This document shows positions 18,966 through 27,587 of a DNA stretch of 64,000 nucleotides, piece by piece. The DNA lies in assembly GCF_015712165.1 (NCBI RefSeq), contig NZ_JADPZX010000001.1:1302001-1366000 (forward strand), written 5' to 3'. The notes beneath the pieces were generated by a model that worked only from the letters and a program-made list of their open reading frames with translations, was not told where the DNA came from and ran no database searches. The position numbers were made by a program, and so were the translations under genes. Source of the DNA: Streptomyces spinoverrucosus. GTDB lineage: Bacteria > Actinomycetota > Actinomycetes > Streptomycetales > Streptomycetaceae. Position 1 is the first letter of the stretch, and each line of letters opens with the position of its first letter.

Positions 18966-20140
18966 AGCGACTCCTGGCCGCGGCGGGCCTCCGCGTACCG
19001 CTCGTAGCGTTCGTACCGCTCCACCCTGCGCCGTTTGGCGCGCCGGAAGCGGCGGGCGACCAGCCGGGCGAGGTCGGCGGCGCCGACCATGCCGGCCTCG
19101 GGGCCGAGCTGGGCGCGGACGAGACGGGCCTCGGGGCGGTAGCCACGGCCGGTGAGGTGTCGCTTGAAGGCGTCCCGGGCGGGCCCGATGAGCAGGTCGT
19201 CGGCGGCCGAGACACCGCCGCCGATCACGAAACAGGACGGGTCGAGGGCGGCGGCCAGGTTGGCGATGCCGACGCCGAGCCACTGGCCGATGTCCTGGAG
19301 CAGCTCGATGCACATGGCGTCGCCCTCGCGGGCCAGCTCGGTGATCAACGGGCCGGTGATGTCGCCGATGTTGCCCTTGACGTGCTCGATGATCCCGTAC
19401 GCCACCGGCGAGTCGGCCGCGGCCAGCTCGCGCGCCTCCCGGACCAGCGCGTTGCCGGAGCTGTACTGCTCCCAGCAGCCGCGGTTGCCGCACGGGCAGC
19501 GGTGGCCGCCGGGCACGACCTGCATGTGGCCGAACTCGCCGGCGACGCCGAACTTGCCGCGCTTGACCTGGCCGTCCTCCAGGATCGCGCCGCCGATGCC
19601 GGTGCCCAGCGTGATCATGACGAGGTGGTCCTCGCCGCGTCCGGCGCCGAAGCGCCACTCGGCCCAGGCGGCGGTGTTGGCGTCGTTGTCGACCAGGACC
19701 GGGACGGAGAGGCGGCTGGCGAGGCGGTCGCGCAGCGGCTCGTTGCGCCAGGACAGGTGCGGCGCGAACAGGACCCGGTTGCGGTCGGCGTCGACCCAGC
19801 CGGCCGCGCCGATGCCGACCGCGTGCACGTCGTGCCGGTCGGACAGGTCCAGGACCAGCTCGACGATGGTGTCCTCGACGACCTTGGGGCTCTTGGACTT
19901 GTCCGGGGTCTCCGTGCGGAGCTTCTCCAGGATGTTGCCGTCGGCGTCCACGACGCCCGCCATCACCTTGGTCCCGCCGATGTCGATGCCGACGGTGGGC
20001 ACGCGGGGTGCGGTCAGGTGGGAGCGGCGTTCCCGGGTGCCGACGGTGCGCAGCGCCGCGCGGCGGGAGCCGATGGGGGCGCCGGTCACGCGGGCGTTGC
20101 TCAGTGACCTCGGGAAGGCTAGGTCGCGGTAGGTGCTCAT
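18962..20140 (-). CDS. ROK family sugar kinase (glucokinase-like)
   Basis: 392 residues. ATP motif VGIDIGGTKVMAGVVDADGN near residue 50, VLVDNDANTAAWAEW with the catalytic Asp, TLGTGIGGAI, and ROK zinc site GGHRCPCGNRGCWEQYSSG. Phosphorylates a sugar, probably glucose or a relative, in the cytoplasm. The N-terminal 48 residues precede the kinase fold and lack an obvious winged helix, so this is an enzyme, not a ROK repressor. The tail (RRAKRRRVERYERYERYAE) is unusually basic with a short YER repeat. It lies 138 bases after the sugar ABC genes. Confidence 0.85.
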   Translation of the reverse strand: MSTYRDLAFPRSLSNARVTGAPIGSRRAALRTVGTRERRSHLTAPRVPTVGIDIGGTKVMAGVVDADGNILEKLRTETPDKSKSPKVVEDTIVELVLDLSDRHDVHAVGIGAAGWVDADRNRVLFAPHLSWRNEPLRDRLASRLSVPVLVDNDANTAAWAEWRFGAGRGEDHLVMITLGTGIGGAILEDGQVKRGKFGVAGEFGHMQVVPGGHRCPCGNRGCWEQYSSGNALVREARELAAADSPVAYGIIEHVKGNIGDITGPLITELAREGDAMCIELLQDIGQWLGVGIANLAAALDPSCFVIGGGVSAADDLLIGPARDAFKRHLTGRGYRPEARLVRAQLGPEAGMVGAADLARLVARRFRRAKRRRVERYERYERYAEARRGQESL

Positions 20141-20278
20141 CACCGGCGATTCTGCCTCACCGTGACTCAGGGTGCGGTAAGGGGATCGTCGGGGCTGCGG
20201 ATCGTATGCCGGGTGCGGGTCTCTTGTGGTTGATCGCGCCCCCGCGGCGGAGCCGCATATTGACACAGCCCCGCGCCC

Positions 20279-21070
20279 CTACGTCCGCTGCAGTTCGTGG
20301 CGTAGATCGTCCAGGTCGTTTCCGCCTGCCATCTGCCGTGTCAGCTCGTCCAGCGTGATCGAGTCCCTGGTGTGGCTGCCCGCCATCGCGCCGCGCTTCA
20401 GGAGCACGAAACGGTCGCCCACCATGTACGCGTGATGCGGGTTGTGGGTGATCAAGACAACACCGAGGCCCTGGTCACGTGCCGCCGCCACATACTTCAG
20501 GACGACCCCGGACTGCTTCACGCCGAGCGCCGCCGTCGGTTCGTCCAGGATCAGGACCTTGGCGCCGAAGTGGACGGCCCGTGCGATCGCCACGCACTGG
20601 CGCTCGCCGCCCGACAGCGTGCCGATGGGCTGGTCGACGTCGCGCAGGTCGATGCCCATGCGCAGCAGTTCGGAGTGGGTGGTGCGGCGCATGAAGTCGA
20701 CGTCCATGCGCTTGAAGGGGCCGACGCCCTTGCGGGGCTCGGAGCCGAGGAAGAAGTTGCGCCAGACCGGCATGAGCGGGACGACGGCCAGGTCCTGGTA
20801 GACGGTCGCGATGCCGCGGTCCAGGGCCTCGCGCGGGGAGTCGAGGCGAATCTCCTCGCCGTCGATGCGCAGGGTGCCGCCGTCGTGCCGGTGCAGTCCG
20901 GCGATGATCTTGATCAGGGTCGACTTACCGGCGCCGTTGTCGCCCAGCACGCAGGTGATCTCCCCCGCGTGCACCTCCAGGGAGACACCTTCGAGGGCGC
21001 GGACGTTGCCGTAGTGCTTGCTGACGTCGGACAGCTCCACGAGTGCCGTACGTCCCACCGCTTGACTCAC
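20279..21070 (-). CDS. sugar ABC transporter, ATP-binding protein
   Basis: 263 residues, one ATPase domain. Walker [10 protein letters not shown], signature LSGGERQ, Walker [14 protein letters not shown]-loop [11 protein letters not shown]. This single-domain form is typical of carbohydrate importers whose full-length relatives carry two domains. GTG 21070 overlaps the permease stop (GTGA). Probably acts as a homodimer with the permease below. Confidence 0.88.
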   Translation of the reverse strand: MSQAVGRTALVELSDVSKHYGNVRALEGVSLEVHAGEITCVLGDNGAGKSTLIKIIAGLHRHDGGTLRIDGEEIRLDSPREALDRGIATVYQDLAVVPLMPVWRNFFLGSEPRKGVGPFKRMDVDFMRRTTHSELLRMGIDLRDVDQPIGTLSGGERQCVAIARAVHFGAKVLILDEPTAALGVKQSGVVLKYVAAARDQGLGVVLITHNPHHAYMVGDRFVLLKRGAMAGSHTRDSITLDELTRQMAGGNDLDDLRHELQRT

Positions 21071-22095
21071 TTGGTCGCCTCCGCGCGCTTGCGGACCCAG
21101 GCGTTGAGCAGGGTCGCGAGGAGCAGCATCGCTCCGAGGAAGAACTTGAACCAGTCGGGGTTCCACTCGGCGAAGACGATGCCCTTGCTGGTCATGCCGA
21201 AGATGAGGGCGCCGACCGCCGAGCCCACCGCGCTGCCGTAGCCGCCGGTGATCAGGCAGCCGCCGATGACGGCGGCGATGATGTAGATCAGCTCGTTGCC
21301 GACGCCCTCGCCGGACTGGACGACGTCGTAGCTGAAGAGCAGGTGCTGACCGGAGATCCAGGCGCCGAACCCCACGCCCATGTAGAGGCCGATCTTGGTC
21401 CTGGTGACCGGGACGCCGACCGCGCGGGCCGTGTCCTGGTTGCCGCCGACCGCGAAGATCCAGTTGCCGGCGCGGGTGCGCAGCAGGATCCAGCTGGCGA
21501 GGGCGACCAGCGCGAACCACCACAGGATGGTGATCTTGAAGTTGACGCCGCCGAGGGTGAGCGTGGAGGCGAAGACGTCGTGCGCGGTGGGGAAGCCCTC
21601 CATGTCGGCGATGGTCTTGGTGGAGACCGTGCCGGAGATCAGCTTGGTGAAGCCGAGGTTCATGCCGGTCAGCATCAGGAAGGTGCCGAGCGTGATGATG
21701 AAGCTCGGCAGCTTGGTGCGGGTGAGCATGAAGCCGTTGAAGGCGCCGATGGCGAGGGTCGCGAGCAGCGAGACGCCGACGCCGACCCAGACGTTGGCCG
21801 TCATCTGGTAGCTGAACATCGACGAGACCAAGGCGGACGACGTCACCATGACACCCGCGGACAGGTCGAACTCGCCGCCGATCATCAGCAGCGCGACCGG
21901 GACGGCCATGATGCCGATCGTCGAGGCGGCGTAGAGGACCGTGCTCAGGCTCGATGCCTTCAGGAAGCTGTCGGCGGCCAGGGCGAAGAAGAGGAAGACG
22001 GCGGCGGCACCGACGACCGAGCCCAGTTCCGGACGGCCGAGCAGCTTCCGCAGCGGAGAGGTGTGCAGAATCCTTTCATCAGTGATCGCGGTCAT
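21067..22095 (-). CDS. sugar ABC transporter, permease (BPD_transp_2 family)
   Basis: 342 residues with many hydrophobic spans, for example [19 protein letters not shown] and [20 protein letters not shown]. The [13 protein letters not shown] segment marks RbsC/XylH-type permeases. Imports a sugar across the membrane. ATG 22095 overlaps the binding-protein stop (ATGA). Confidence 0.88.
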   Translation of the reverse strand: MTAITDERILHTSPLRKLLGRPELGSVVGAAAVFLFFALAADSFLKASSLSTVLYAASTIGIMAVPVALLMIGGEFDLSAGVMVTSSALVSSMFSYQMTANVWVGVGVSLLATLAIGAFNGFMLTRTKLPSFIITLGTFLMLTGMNLGFTKLISGTVSTKTIADMEGFPTAHDVFASTLTLGGVNFKITILWWFALVALASWILLRTRAGNWIFAVGGNQDTARAVGVPVTRTKIGLYMGVGFGAWISGQHLLFSYDVVQSGEGVGNELIYIIAAVIGGCLITGGYGSAVGSAVGALIFGMTSKGIVFAEWNPDWFKFFLGAMLLLATLLNAWVRKRAEATK

Positions 22096-23108
22096 CGGGT
22101 GCCCCGCTCGGTGTACTCCGCCAGTGCGCCCGCCTGGTCCTTGGTGATGATCTGCGGGCCGGTCAGCACCGGCTTGCCGCCGCCGAGGACGTCGGCGTTG
22201 TACTTGTACAGCCACAGCAGGTCGACCGCCTCGTAGCCCTGTAGGTAGGGCTGCTGGTCGACGGCGAAGCCGAGGGTGCCGTCCCGCAGTCCGGCCGCCA
22301 CCTTGGCGTTCAGGTCGAAGGTGTCGATCTCTGCGTCACTGCCGGCGCCCTGCTTGGCCTTGACGGCGGTGTCGGCGTACGGGGCGCCGAGGGTGACGAC
22401 GGCGTCGACCGCGCTGTCGGACTGGAGCTTGGCCTCGATGCCGGACTGCACGTCGGGCATGTTGGTGCCGGTGACATAGAGGTTCTGCACGGTGCCGTCG
22501 AAGGTCTCCTTCAGACCGGCGCAGCGCTGCTCGTGCCCGACGTTGCCCTGCTCGTGCAGGATGCACAGCGCCTTCTTCTTGCCGCGCTTGTTCAGCTCCT
22601 CACCGACCGCCTGGCCGGCGATGGTCTCGTCCTGGCCGATGTGGGTGAGGGCGCCGAACTCCTTCGACTCCGCGGAGCCCGAGTTCACGGTGACCACGGG
22701 GATGCCCGCCTTGACCGCACGGGCCACGGCGGCCTTCATCGCGTCCGGCTTGGCGAGGGTGACGATGATGCCGTCGACCTTCTTGTCGACGGCCGCGTCC
22801 ACCAGCTGCGCCTGCTGCTGTGCCTCGTCGTCGTGGGAGTACAGGAAGTTGATGTTGTCCTTGACGGCGGCCTGCTCGGCGCCGCTCTGGACGATGTCCC
22901 AGAAGGTGTCGCCGTCACCCGAGTGGGTGATCATGGCGAAGGTCCAGCGGGGCGTGTTCACCGCCGCCCTGCCCTGCGCGGCCGCGGCCTTGCGGGCGTC
23001 CTCGGCGCGTTTGCCGCCGGTGCTGCTGCACCCCGCGAGGGACGCGCACAGCGCCCCTGCCACCGCGATGCCTACCCAGGTCCGAAACCCGGTCCGAAAC
23101 CGTGCCAC
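22092..23108 (-). CDS. sugar ABC transporter, substrate-binding lipoprotein
   Basis: 338 residues from GTG 23108. Basic start, hydrophobic stretch WVGIAVAGALCASLAGC with lipobox LAGC near residue 24, then a periplasmic-binding-protein-4 fold (DKKVDGIIVTLAKPDAMKAA, TVNSGSAESKEFGALTHIGQ, LGFAVDQQPYLQGYEAVDLL). Captures the sugar outside the cell. A GntR operator-like site lies 125 bases upstream. Sugar identity is not evident; a neighbouring Gfo/Idh dehydrogenase suggests a polyol or inositol-like substrate, but this is only inference. Confidence 0.85.
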   Translation of the reverse strand: MARFRTGFRTWVGIAVAGALCASLAGCSSTGGKRAEDARKAAAAQGRAAVNTPRWTFAMITHSGDGDTFWDIVQSGAEQAAVKDNINFLYSHDDEAQQQAQLVDAAVDKKVDGIIVTLAKPDAMKAAVARAVKAGIPVVTVNSGSAESKEFGALTHIGQDETIAGQAVGEELNKRGKKKALCILHEQGNVGHEQRCAGLKETFDGTVQNLYVTGTNMPDVQSGIEAKLQSDSAVDAVVTLGAPYADTAVKAKQGAGSDAEIDTFDLNAKVAAGLRDGTLGFAVDQQPYLQGYEAVDLLWLYKYNADVLGGGKPVLTGPQIITKDQAGALAEYTERGTR

Positions 23109-23232
23109 GAGGCCGTGCCCTTCTTGCTGTGTTCTCCGGTACGCGAGGGCCGGTCGTCTCACCGACCCCAAACGCCCCAGTATCGAACACAGGGATCATG
23201 CGGCTCGCGACCGGGGAGCGCGACTCGGTCGC

Positions 23233-23245
23233 ATTGTCCGGACAT
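23233..23245. promoter_or_regulatory. GntR operator-like site upstream of the ABC importer
   Basis: ATTGTCCGGACAT, with the perfect 10-bp palindrome TGTCCGGACA. The same 13 bases occur at 24102-24114 beside the GntR gene. Confidence 0.65.
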
Positions 23246-23287
23246 TGCGACGAATCGGCCCCCGAAAAGGGGCGGCTCTCATGGCGC

Positions 23288-24052
23288 TCAGGGCCGCACG
23301 AGCAGCTGGAACTCGAAGGAGTAGCGCGTCGGACGGTAGGTGTGCGTGCCGTACTCGACCGCGCGGCCGGTGTCGTCGAACGTCGTGCGCTGCATGGTCA
23401 GCAGCGGGGCGCCCTCGCTCTCGCCGAGCCGCTCGGCCTCGCCGGCGGTGGCGGCCCGGGCGCCGATGGACTGGCGGGCGCTGTGCAGGGTGATCCCGGC
23501 GGCCCGCATCAGCCGGTACAGGCCGGTGGCCTCCAGCTGCTCGGTGTCCAGTTCAATCAGGCCGGTGGGCAGGAAGTTGCACAGGTACGCCATCGGCTCC
23601 CCGTGCGCCAGCCGCAGCCGTTCGACGCGGTGTACGTCGCTGTCCTCGGCGACGCCGAGCGCCGCCGCCACTTCGGCGGACGCCGGGACGACGGTGTTGA
23701 CCAGCACCTTCGTGGCCGGACGCTGCCCGGCCGCCTCCAGGTCGTCGTAGAGGCTGCTGAGCTCCAGCGGGCGCTTGACCTGGCTGTGCACGACCTGGGT
23801 GCCCACGCCCCGGCGGCGGACCAGCAGGCCCTTGTCGACCAGCGACTGGATGGCCTGGCGGACCGTGGGGCGGGACAGGCCGAGCCGGGCGGCGAGCTCG
23901 ATCTCGTTGCCCAGCAGGCTGCCGGGCGTGAGCGTGCCGTGCTCGATGGCGGCCTCCAGCTGCTGGGACAGCTGGAAGTACAACGGCACGGGCGAGCTGC
24001 GGTCCACGCTGAGGTCGAGCCGCACGGTCGGGTCCACGTCTGGTTTCGGCAC
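23288..24052 (-). CDS. GntR family regulator (HutC/UTRA subfamily)
   Basis: 254 residues. Winged helix at the start (PLYFQLSQQLEAAIEHGTLT, LGLSRPTVRQAIQSLVDKGL, VRRRGVGTQVV), then a UTRA effector domain (EPMAYLCNFLPTGL, YRPTRYSFEFQLLV). GTG 24052 (VPKPDVDPTVRLD) is preferred since upstream codons include the operator region. Sits between importer genes and a dehydrogenase, with the same palindrome on both sides, so it very likely controls both plus itself. Confidence 0.86.
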   Translation of the reverse strand: MPKPDVDPTVRLDLSVDRSSPVPLYFQLSQQLEAAIEHGTLTPGSLLGNEIELAARLGLSRPTVRQAIQSLVDKGLLVRRRGVGTQVVHSQVKRPLELSSLYDDLEAAGQRPATKVLVNTVVPASAEVAAALGVAEDSDVHRVERLRLAHGEPMAYLCNFLPTGLIELDTEQLEATGLYRLMRAAGITLHSARQSIGARAATAGEAERLGESEGAPLLTMQRTTFDDTGRAVEYGTHTYRPTRYSFEFQLLVRP

Positions 24053-24101
24053 GGGCCTGAGCGTAGCTCTGTGACGGGTTGACGGGAAGTTGTGAAGTCC
24101 G

Positions 24102-24114
24102 ATTGTCCGGACAT
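24102..24114. promoter_or_regulatory. GntR operator-like site between gntR and the dehydrogenase
   Basis: Second copy of ATTGTCCGGACAT. A TTGACA hexamer follows at 24120-24125, and the dehydrogenase ATG is at 24156, so a repressor here would sit on or just upstream of the promoter. Confidence 0.65.
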
Positions 24115-24155
24115 AAGCATTGACAGTGCCGTGGGTGGGACCCCACTTTGTTCTC

Positions 24156-25178
24156 ATGCGCATCGGCGTCATCGGTACGGGCCGCATCGGCACCATTCAT
24201 GCGAACACGCTCAGCCGCCACCGTGACGTGGGCTCGCTGATCCTCACGGACGCGGATCCCGCGCGGGCGCTGGAGCTGGCGCACCGGCTCGGGGAGACGG
24301 CCGCGCCGGGCGTGGACGAGATCTTCCGGTGGGGCGTGGACGCGGTGGTGATCACGACGGCGACCGCGGCGCACGCCGACCTGATCGGCCGGGCGGCGCG
24401 CTCGGGGCTGCCGGTGTTCTGCGAGAAGCCGATCGCACTCGACCTGCCCGGCTCACTGCACGCGATCGCCGAGGTCGAGACGGCCGGAACCATCCTGCAG
24501 ATGGGGTTCCAGCGCCGCTTCGACGCGGGCTACACCGGTGCCCGCGAGGCGGTCCGCTCCGGGCGGCTCGGCCGGCTGCACACCGTGCGCGCGATGACCT
24601 CCGACCAGGCGCCGCCGCCGGTGACGTATCTGCCGCTGTCGGGCGGGCTGTACCGGGACACGCTCATCCATGACTTCGACATCCTGCGCTGGGTGACCGG
24701 GCACGAGGTGACGGAGGTGTACGCCGCCGGGTCCGACGCCGGTCCCGCGATGTTCCGCGAGGCCGGGGACGTCGACACCGCGGCCGTGGTTCTCACCCTC
24801 GACGACGGCACCCTGGCGACGGCCACCGCGACGCGGCTGAACGGCGCCGGCTACGACGTGCGCATGGAGCTGGCCGGGGAGCTGGACCAGGTCGTGGTCG
24901 GGCTCGACGACCGCACGCCCATCGCGTCCACCGAGCCGACCGGGCCGCCGGCCGCCAGCAAGCCGTGGACCACCTTCCTGGAGCGGTTCGGGCCTGCCTA
25001 CGAGGCCGAGCTGAACGCCTTCGTCGAGGTGGTGCGGGGGGAGCGGGCCAACCCGTGCGACGGGCGCGAGGCGTTGCAGGCGCTGCGGATCGCCGAGGCC
25101 TGCGAGCTGTCCCGCCGGGAGCACAGACCCGTCCGCCTCGCGGAGGTCCCGGGCGGGGCGGAGCCGGTGCTGCGGTGA
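24156..25178 (+). CDS. Gfo/Idh/MocA family oxidoreductase (inositol 2-dehydrogenase-like)
   Basis: 340 residues. NAD(P) motif MRIGVIGTGRIGTIHANTLS at the very start, EKPIALD (catalytic Lys of the EKP motif), then the C-terminal Gfo fold with GGLYRDTLIHDFDILRWVTG carrying the conserved D/H pair of inositol-dehydrogenase-type enzymes. ATG 24156 is the only start that keeps the motif at the N-terminus. Likely oxidises the sugar or polyol imported by the adjacent ABC system. Confidence 0.82.
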   Translation: MRIGVIGTGRIGTIHANTLSRHRDVGSLILTDADPARALELAHRLGETAAPGVDEIFRWGVDAVVITTATAAHADLIGRAARSGLPVFCEKPIALDLPGSLHAIAEVETAGTILQMGFQRRFDAGYTGAREAVRSGRLGRLHTVRAMTSDQAPPPVTYLPLSGGLYRDTLIHDFDILRWVTGHEVTEVYAAGSDAGPAMFREAGDVDTAAVVLTLDDGTLATATATRLNGAGYDVRMELAGELDQVVVGLDDRTPIASTEPTGPPAASKPWTTFLERFGPAYEAELNAFVEVVRGERANPCDGREALQALRIAEACELSRREHRPVRLAEVPGGAEPVLR

Positions 25179-25483
25179 CGCTGCGCTGGGGCGCCGTTAG
25201 GAGGCCTGTACCTCGGCTGCGGGCGCGTCGTGGCTGGTCGCGCAGTTCCCCGCGCCCCTTTGGGCGTTGGTGAGCTGGGGCACTACCAGCGCACCGGCAC
25301 ACCTAGCCGCGCCCTGGACGATGAGTCAGGGGGTGATCCGGCGGTATGCGTCCGGGATCGGTTTCGGCTGCGTTGTCATGGGTGTGCCTCCACTGGGTCG
25401 AACGCCTTCATGGCCTCTCACCAGTAAGACGTCCGGCGGACGCCCCGATACGACACCTCGCGGAGGAGATTCTCGTCGGAACG
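25179..25483. other. intergenic region between dehydrogenase and response regulator stops
   Basis: 305 bases between convergent genes. It holds the 46-bp repeat at 25215-25260 and otherwise no supported gene. Frames across it are fragments without ribosome sites. Confidence 0.5.
25215..25260 (+). repeat. 46-bp dispersed intergenic repeat, copy 1
   Basis: Starts GGCTGCGGGCGCG and contains GTGGCTGGTCGCGCAGTTCC then CCGCGCCCCTT. The reverse complement of 38386-38431 has the same length and shares the GTGGCTGGTCGCGC core and the end. Such elements are frequent downstream of Streptomyces genes and may help end transcription. Confidence 0.7.
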
Positions 25484-26155
25484 CTAGGGGGTGTCTCCTT
25501 CGAGGAGTCCCGCGTCGTACGCCAGCAGCGCGATCTGAACGCGGTTGTTGAGGTCGAGCTTGGCGAGGGCGCGAGAGACGTGTGTCTTGACGGTGGCCAC
25601 GCTCATGAACAGCTCCGTGGCGATCTCGGCGTTGGACAGGCCCCGGCCGACCGCGACGGCGACCTCCCGTTCGCGGTCGTTGAGGGCGGCGATCCGCTCC
25701 CGCGCGCGGGCTCGCCGGGTGTCGGCGGCGGTGCCCGCCGCGTGCTCCATCAGCTGGCGGGTGACGGTGGGCGACAGCACCGGGTCACCGGCGGCGACCC
25801 GGCGCACGGCGTCGAGGATCTCGGCCGGCGGGGTGTCCTTGAGGACGAATCCGGCGGCGCCCGCGCGCAGCGCCCGCAGCACCTGTTCGTCGGCGTGGAA
25901 GGTGGTCAGGACCACGACCTGCGGGGCCTCCGGGCGGGCGCGCAGCCGCTCGGTGGCGGTGAGGCCGTCGACCGTCGGCATCCGGATGTCCATCAGGACG
26001 ACGTCGGGGCGTGTGCGGTCGACGAGCGCCTCGACCTCGCCGCCGTCGGCGGCCTCGCCGACGATCCGGATGTCGTCGGCACCGCCCATCATGAAGGACA
26101 GCCCGGCCCGCACCAGGGGGTCGTCGTCGACGAGAAGCAGTCGGATGGCAGTCAT
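25484..26155 (-). CDS. two-component response regulator, NarL/LuxR family
   Basis: 223 residues. Receiver domain with VDDDPLVRAG, phospho-acceptor Asp in DVVLMDIRMPTVDGL and the LLTTF-type VVVLTTFHADE and VLKDTPP segments. C-terminal LuxR helix-turn-helix LNDREREVAVAVGRGLSNAE then IATELFMSVATVKTHVSRAL. ATG 26155 has GAGGG just upstream. Partner of the histidine kinase at 27588-28847, from which it is separated by one membrane-protein gene. Confidence 0.9.
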   Translation of the reverse strand: MTAIRLLLVDDDPLVRAGLSFMMGGADDIRIVGEAADGGEVEALVDRTRPDVVLMDIRMPTVDGLTATERLRARPEAPQVVVLTTFHADEQVLRALRAGAAGFVLKDTPPAEILDAVRRVAAGDPVLSPTVTRQLMEHAAGTAADTRRARARERIAALNDREREVAVAVGRGLSNAEIATELFMSVATVKTHVSRALAKLDLNNRVQIALLAYDAGLLEGDTP

Positions 26156-26207
26156 GGCCCTCACGTAATCACGGTTGTGTCGCGCCGCCGGCACGGTTGC
26201 GAGGGGA

Positions 26208-27473
26208 TCAGGCCCGAAGCCGTACCCCGTACCGGTCGCGCAGCCGGCCGATCTCCCACCAGGCCACCGCGGTGACCGAGGCCGGGCCGCCGAGCAGGGC
26301 GAGGACCTGGATCAGCGGCGGACCGGGCGGCGTCCCGCCCGCGGCCAGGCTGATGGCCGCGAACTCCCACACCAGGACGCCCGTGAGCAGGGCGGGCAGC
26401 GCGGCGTGCACATCGGCGGCGTTGAACCCGCTGCGGATCGCGGGGCCGGTGGCGAAGCCCAGGAAGAACAGCAGCCAGACCATCGGCAGGGCGAGCGCCC
26501 ACGTCACCACCGTGCTGTACCAGGGGTCCGGCGTGCCCGTCTCCTGGTCGGCCAGGGTGAGGCCCACCAGGCACAGCGGCACCGCCGTCACGGCACCGAC
26601 GTACCACAGGGCCGACCGTCCGGCCGCGCGCACCCGCGACCGCATCTCGGCCCTGGCCGCCGCCGACGCCACCCGGAACAGCACCGCGATCACCACGGGG
26701 GCGCTGACCAGCAGCAGCGGCGGGGTGACGGCGAGCCGCAGCATGTACTGCTGCTGCGCCTCGCCGAAGTCCTCCGGCTTGCCGTACACGAGCAGCAACA
26801 GCACGGACATCACCGCCGCCGTCCAGGCCCGCGCCTTCTGCACGCGCCACACCTGGGGGTCGTCGAAGCGCCGGTGACCGTTGACCGGAAAGAGCCGGTG
26901 CGCCCGCAGGCGGGCCGAACGGGCGAACGAGTAGCACAGCAGCAGGGGCGGAATCACGAACCAGGTGCACGGGAACAGCACCAGCGCCCACACACAGCCG
27001 TGGATGCGTGGCCGCCCGGCCCGCAACAGCTCGCGCAGCGGCGGCCATTCCGCACCGCGCAGACCCCTGATCTGCGACCAGAGAGAGCCGTTGCGCTGCG
27101 GCGGGTACGGCTGCGGGGAGTACGGCGGGTACGGGTGGTACGGGTGGTACGGGTTGTTCGGCGGCGGGTACGGCGGCTGCGGCGCGTACGGATTGCCCGT
27201 CGGCGGGTACGGTCCGGTGTTCGTGGGCGGTGGGACGTACGGTCCCGGGTTCGTAGGCGGTGGGACGTACGGTCCCGGGTTCGTAGGCGGTGGGACGTAC
27301 GGTCCGGTGTTCGTGGGCGGTGGGACGTACGGTCCGGTGTTCGTGGGCGGTGGGACGTACGGTCCGGTGTTCGTGGGCGGTGGGACGTACGGTCCGGTGT
27401 TCGGGGGCGGTGGCGGGGGGCCGCCGTTCGGTGGCCAGTGCGGCTGGTACGGATTGGGTCCCCCGAAACTCAC
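26208..27473 (-). CDS. multi-pass membrane protein with Pro-rich tandem-repeat N-terminus
   Basis: 421 residues. First about 110 residues are Pro/Tyr/Asn-rich with about seven 10-residue units (TNTGPYVPPP). Then six or so membrane spans (WALVLFPCTWFVIPPLLLCY, AAVMSVLLLLVYG, LALPMVWLLFFLGFATG). GTG 27473 has GGGAGG upstream with a 10-base spacer. It sits inside a kinase-regulator operon, so it may sense, scaffold or be the target of that system. I do not recognise the membrane domain. Confidence 0.72.
   Translation of the reverse strand: MSFGGPNPYQPHWPPNGGPPPPPPNTGPYVPPPTNTGPYVPPPTNTGPYVPPPTNTGPYVPPPTNPGPYVPPPTNPGPYVPPPTNTGPYPPTGNPYAPQPPYPPPNNPYHPYHPYPPYSPQPYPPQRNGSLWSQIRGLRGAEWPPLRELLRAGRPRIHGCVWALVLFPCTWFVIPPLLLCYSFARSARLRAHRLFPVNGHRRFDDPQVWRVQKARAWTAAVMSVLLLLVYGKPEDFGEAQQQYMLRLAVTPPLLLVSAPVVIAVLFRVASAAARAEMRSRVRAAGRSALWYVGAVTAVPLCLVGLTLADQETGTPDPWYSTVVTWALALPMVWLLFFLGFATGPAIRSGFNAADVHAALPALLTGVLVWEFAAISLAAGGTPPGPPLIQVLALLGGPASVTAVAWWEIGRLRDRYGVRLRA
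27211..27412 (-). repeat. 30-bp coding tandem repeat, 6-7 copies
   Basis: Encodes the TNTGPYVPPP units. Copies differ mainly at one codon (Thr or Pro after Asn). The repeat keeps frame. Confidence 0.85.
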
Positions 27474-27587
27474 TGTGCTGTTTCCTCCCGGCGCACGCGG
27501 TGCTGATGGCCGCACCAAGGGCGGCCTGTCCCCGCATCCAAGTCAACTGCCGTGGACCGGCAGCGACATGGGAGGATACGTGATCGT

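Noticed and set aside
14502..19007. 1501-codon plus-strand open frame
   Set aside because: Antisense to SNF2, SWIM and membrane-protein genes; the composition is that of a mirrored high-GC coding strand.
18962..20140. ROK repressor reading of the ROK protein
   Set aside because: No N-terminal winged helix-turn-helix; kinase and zinc motifs are complete.
27211..27412. CRISPR-like array
   Set aside because: Contiguous 30-bp coding units without spacers, inside a membrane-protein gene.
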